NCBI GenBank assembly: GCA_020441345.1
Contig: JAGRMK010000238.1
Span: 1 to 7,997 of the forward strand
Source of the DNA: Paracoccaceae bacterium
GTDB lineage: Bacteria > Pseudomonadota > Alphaproteobacteria > Rhodobacterales > Rhodobacteraceae
Direction: 5' to 3'
Length of the DNA: 7,997 bases
The notes under the pieces were generated by a model that ran no database searches, was not told the DNA's origin, and saw only the letters and a list, made by a program, of their open reading frames with translations. Of the stretch, positions 5,595 to 7,997 are shown piece after piece. A program made the translations under genes and the position numbers. Within the stretch, counting starts at the first letter, position 1. Every line of letters starts with the position of its first letter.

Positions 5595-6896
5595 ATGTCC
5601 ACCCCTTCTCGTCCTGGCCCTCTGCGTCTTGGTATCGCCGGTCTCGGCACGGTCGGTGTCGGCGTGGTCAAGATCGTCGCGCAACACGCCGATCTGCTGG
5701 CCCTGCGCGCCGGGCGCCCGATCACGATCTCGGCGGTTTGCGCCACCTCGCGCACCAAGGATCGCGGCATCGACATCGCCCCCTACGCCTGGGAAGACGA
5801 TCCTGTCGCCCTGGCACGGCGCGACGACGTGGATGTCGTGATCGAGTTGATGGGCGGCGAGAACGGCGCGGCCAAGGCGCTGGTCGAAACCGCGCTGACC
5901 CATGGAAAGGATGTCGTTACCGCCAACAAGGCGCTGCTGGCCCGGCATGGCAACGCGCTGGCGCGGCTGGCCGAAACGAACGGTCGCACGCTGCGCTTCG
6001 AGGCGGCAGTGGCGGGCGGCATTCCGGTGATCAAGTCGATGGTCGAGGGGCTGGCGGGCAACCGGGTCAAGCGCGTGATGGGGGTGATGAACGGCACCTG
6101 CAATTACATCCTGACGCGGATGGAAAGCGCGGGCCTGCCGTACGACGTGGTGTTCGAAGAGGCCCGCAAGCTGGGCTATCTGGAGGCAGACCCGAACCTC
6201 GATGTCGGCGGCATCGATGCGGGCCACAAGTTGAGCCTGCTGAGTGCGATCGCCTTTGGAACGGCGGTCGATTTCGATGCGGTGGTGTTGCAGGGGATCG
6301 GCGCGATTTCCATCGACGATATCAAGCTGGCGCGCGACATGGGCTATTCGATCAAGCTTCTGGGTGTGGCACAGATGACCGGGCGCGGGCTGGAACAGCG
6401 CATGACGCCCTGCCTGGTGCCCGAAACCCATCCGCTGGGCCAGTTGCAGGGCGGCACCAACATGGTTGTGGTCGAAGGCGATTCGGTCGGCCAGATCGTG
6501 CTGCGCGGCGCGGGCGCGGGCGAAGGCCCGACGGCCAGCGCGGTGATGGGCGACGTGATGGACATCGCGCGGGGATTGCGGTTGCCGACCTTCGGCCAGC
6601 CCGCCGACACCCTGACCGAGGCCCCCGCCGCCGTCGTCGGCACCGGCGCCTCGTGGTATCTGCGCATGACGCTGCTGGACAAGCCCGGCGCGCTGGCCAA
6701 GATCGCAACGATCCTTGGCGACGCGGGCGTGTCGATCGACCGGATGCGGCAGTATTCGCACGACGATGCCCACGCCCCGGTGTTGATCGTCACCCACAAG
6801 GCAACGTCCGATGACATTGCGCTGGCTCTGGCCCGGTTCGGCGAAAGCGGTGTCGTCGTCGGCCAGCCGATGGCGTTGCGCATCGAAGAGGTGTGA
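5595..6896 (+). CDS. hom: Homoserine dehydrogenase (EC 1.1.1.3) with C-terminal ACT domain
   Basis: The protein is 433 aa, normal for the monofunctional Hom/ThrA-type enzyme. It reduces aspartate-4-semialdehyde to homoserine with NAD(P)H, the branch step toward threonine, methionine and isoleucine, in the cytoplasm. The Rossmann fold opens with GLGTVG (residues 16-21). TANK places a conserved lysine at 112. The signature YLEADPNLDVGGIDAGHKL contains Glu197, Asp208 and Lys212, with the same spacing as Glu208, Asp219 and Lys223 of the yeast enzyme. NGTCNYILT is also present. An ACT domain (about residues 354-430, opening SWYLRMTLLDKPGALAKI) suggests allosteric feedback, classically by threonine. 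A good Shine-Dalgarno precedes the start. The ceramidase-like gene starts 4 bases after the stop, so the two are probably cotranscribed. I saw no leader peptide or attenuator upstream. Confidence 0.96.
   Translation: MSTPSRPGPLRLGIAGLGTVGVGVVKIVAQHADLLALRAGRPITISAVCATSRTKDRGIDIAPYAWEDDPVALARRDDVDVVIELMGGENGAAKALVETALTHGKDVVTANKALLARHGNALARLAETNGRTLRFEAAVAGGIPVIKSMVEGLAGNRVKRVMGVMNGTCNYILTRMESAGLPYDVVFEEARKLGYLEADPNLDVGGIDAGHKLSLLSAIAFGTAVDFDAVVLQGIGAISIDDIKLARDMGYSIKLLGVAQMTGRGLEQRMTPCLVPETHPLGQLQGGTNMVVVEGDSVGQIVLRGAGAGEGPTASAVMGDVMDIARGLRLPTFGQPADTLTEAPAAVVGTGASWYLRMTLLDKPGALAKIATILGDAGVSIDRMRQYSHDDAHAPVLIVTHKATSDDIALALARFGESGVVVGQPMALRIEEV
6887..6891 (+). promoter_or_regulatory. Ribosome binding site for the TTG-start ceramidase-like gene
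   Basis: AGAGG lies inside the last codons of hom, 9 bases before the TTG at 6901. No ATG or GTG in frame gives a similar N-terminus, so the site supports the TTG start and translational coupling to hom. Confidence 0.5.
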
Positions 6897-6900
6897 GAAA

Positions 6901-7596
6901 TTGGACTGGGGACAAGCCGTCGATATCTATTGCGAACGCACATCCGCCGCTTTCTGGGCCGAACCGGTCAACGCGCTGTCGAATGCCTCGTTTCTGGTTG
7001 CCGCGCTCTGGGGTGGCGCGACGGCGCGGGCGCGCGGCGTCGGCTCGCCGATGGTCTGGGTGCTGATCGTCATGGCGGCGCTGATCGGCATCGGCTCGTT
7101 CCTGTTCCACACCTATGCGAACCGCTGGTCGGAACTGGCCGACACGATCCCGATCTGGAGCTTCGTCGCGCTGTTCGTGCTGGCGGCGATGCATTTCATC
7201 GGCGGCATGCCAGTGGCGCGGGTGATGCGGGTCGCCGGGATCGTGATCGTGGCGGCCGGGCTGACCGTCTGGCTGCTGGCCAGCGGCGAAGGCGCGGACG
7301 CCGCGACCGCCACCCCCGATCCGCTGAACGGGTCGGGCCAATACGCGCCGGCGGTGATCGCGCTGCTGGTGTTCACCGCGGTGTCGTTCTGGCGGCGTCA
7401 CCCCGGTGCGCCCTGGATCGCGGCGGCCACGGTGACGTTTCTGGTGTCTCTGGGCCTGCGCACGCTGGACCGCGATATCTGCGCCGCGTTCCCTCTGGGC
7501 ACGCATTTCGGCTGGCATCTGCTGAACGGGCTGATGGTCGCCATTCTACTGCAGATGCTGGTTCGCACCGGGCGTTTCACGACGCGCGCGCATTGA
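6901..7596 (+). CDS. Alkaline-ceramidase-like (CREST superfamily) integral membrane hydrolase
   Basis: The protein is 231 aa from a TTG start. That start is chosen because homologous sequence begins MDWGQAVDIYCE and the longer frame runs into hom. About seven hydrophobic segments can be seen (roughly residues 24-37, 48-68, 82-98, 107-125, 145-160, 168-182, 203-220). The alkaline ceramidase metal/catalytic set is complete: Ser66, His70, Asp81, His202 and His206. Their within-motif spacing is identical to Ser77, His81, Asp92, His217 and His221 of human ACER3. The N-terminal YCE (Glu12) and EPxNxxSN (Glu21, Asn24) recall the calcium-site segment of ACER3. The family hydrolyses amide bonds of ceramides, or belongs to related zinc-dependent membrane hydrolases. 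Bacterial members are mostly uncharacterised, so the substrate is unknown. It starts 4 bases after hom and ends 81 bases before glpX. Confidence 0.88.
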   Translation: MDWGQAVDIYCERTSAAFWAEPVNALSNASFLVAALWGGATARARGVGSPMVWVLIVMAALIGIGSFLFHTYANRWSELADTIPIWSFVALFVLAAMHFIGGMPVARVMRVAGIVIVAAGLTVWLLASGEGADAATATPDPLNGSGQYAPAVIALLVFTAVSFWRRHPGAPWIAAATVTFLVSLGLRTLDRDICAAFPLGTHFGWHLLNGLMVAILLQMLVRTGRFTTRAH

Positions 7597-7667
7597 TCCG
7601 CACCGTTAGCGGCACCGTCGTTGTCTGCGCAAGCCGGGCAGGCTAAGCAAGGGGTGCCAACAGATTT

Positions 7668-7672
7668 AGGAA
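7668..7672 (+). promoter_or_regulatory. Ribosome binding site of glpX
   Basis: AGGAA ends 5 bases before the ATG at 7678 and supports this start over the in-frame ATG six codons later (MSDSPM). Confidence 0.6.
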
Positions 7673-7677
7673 ACATC

Positions 7678-7997
7678 ATGTCCGATTCCCCCATGTTCCA
7701 CGACCGCATGCTCTCACTCGGGCTCGCCCGCGTTTCCGAGGCGGCGGCGCTGGCCTCGGCTGAGTGGGTCGGTCGCGGTGACGAGAAAGCCGCCGATCAG
7801 GCCGCAGTCAACGCGATGCGCGATCAGTTGAACCTGCTGGACATCGCCGGGGTCGTGGTCATCGGCGAAGGCGAGCGCGACGAGGCACCGATGTTGTTCA
7901 TCGGCGAAGAAGTCGGCACCGGCAACGGCCCGGCGGTGGATATCGCGCTGGACCCGCTGGAAGGCACCACGCTGACCGCCAAGGACATGCCCAACGC
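7678..7997 (+). CDS. glpX: Class II fructose-1,6-bisphosphatase, 3'-truncated by the window edge
   Basis: The first 106 codons are present of a protein usually about 320-330 aa. GlpX removes the 1-phosphate of fructose-1,6-bisphosphate in gluconeogenesis; some homologs also act on sedoheptulose bisphosphate. Family motifs are clear: the RGDEKAADQAAVxAMR segment with Asp40, GEGERDEAPMLFIGEE with Glu64, and DPLEGTT with Asp92 and Glu95. These sit at a constant +7 offset from the metal and substrate residues Asp33, Glu57, Asp85 and Glu88 of E. coli GlpX as I recall them, so the active site looks intact as far as it goes. In Rhodobacterales it is commonly near hom and recJ; recJ would lie beyond the right edge. 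An 81-base gap and a good Shine-Dalgarno separate it from the ceramidase-like gene, so it may be transcribed with it or separately. Confidence 0.96.
   Translation, partial: MSDSPMFHDRMLSLGLARVSEAAALASAEWVGRGDEKAADQAAVNAMRDQLNLLDIAGVVVIGEGERDEAPMLFIGEEVGTGNGPAVDIALDPLEGTTLTAKDMPN

Noticed and set aside
5211..6797. Very long minus-strand open frame opposite the lipoprotein gene and hom
   Set aside because: Composition is His/Gln/Arg/Asp-rich as expected from the antisense frame of high-GC coding DNA. It lies opposite a certain homoserine dehydrogenase and shows no recognisable domain.
5570..6814. Long plus-strand open frame overlapping hom in another phase
   Set aside because: It is an Arg/Gly-rich shadow of the hom reading frame with no start context or family resemblance; hom itself has a complete catalytic signature.
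1..7997. Defence system, mobile element, CRISPR or retron-like structure
   Set aside because: No repeat array, transposase, integrase, reverse transcriptase, nuclease or terminal repeat was seen; base composition and gene types are uniform housekeeping or pilus genes.

Overview
The window is GC-rich chromosomal DNA with the codon habits and gene content of an alphaproteobacterium, most likely a Rhodobacterales (Roseobacter/Paracoccus-type) species. The reasons are the strong third-position GC bias, the RsmA, Hom and GlpX sequences as I remember them from that order, and a hom–glpX neighbourhood that I recall as common there. Both ends cut through genes. Every interval is explained by ordinary bacterial genes or short intergenic DNA. 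I see no rRNA, tRNA, CRISPR array, insertion sequence or phage gene.

Left part (1-4419, plus strand): the 3' two-thirds of rsmA (16S rRNA dimethyltransferase) is followed, after a 222-base gap with no convincing element, by a tight three-gene Tad/Flp-pilus-type module. The first gene is a TadG-like protein with a membrane anchor and a von Willebrand A (VWA) domain. The second is a TadE-like pseudopilin. The third starts as a TadE/TadF-like pseudopilin but continues through an Asp-Pro linker into about 350 residues of extracellular, probably beta-sandwich, sequence. The three genes are translationally linked (1-nt overlap, then a 29-nt gap or a 4-nt ATGA overlap depending on start). The module looks like the surface or tip part of a pilus. 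The ATPase, platform, secretin and Flp pilin genes are not here.

Middle (4440-5493): a TetR/AcrR-family repressor on the minus strand converges on the pilus module. It ends in an intrinsic terminator whose loop contains its own stop codon. Its upstream DNA carries a perfect 14-bp palindrome exactly between plausible -35 and -10 boxes, a strong candidate autoregulatory operator, and the predicted transcript start falls on or next to the ATG. A short lipoprotein gene is divergent from it.

Right part (5595-7997, plus strand): homoserine dehydrogenase (hom) with a C-terminal ACT domain is followed 4 nt later by a TTG-start gene for a seven-helix alkaline-ceramidase-like membrane hydrolase that keeps all five zinc/catalytic residues. 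Then comes the start of glpX (class II fructose-1,6-bisphosphatase). The most interesting item is the pseudopilin fused to adhesin-like domains beside a VWA TadG protein. Next are the TetR operator/promoter arrangement and the ceramidase-like gene placed between two central-metabolism genes.
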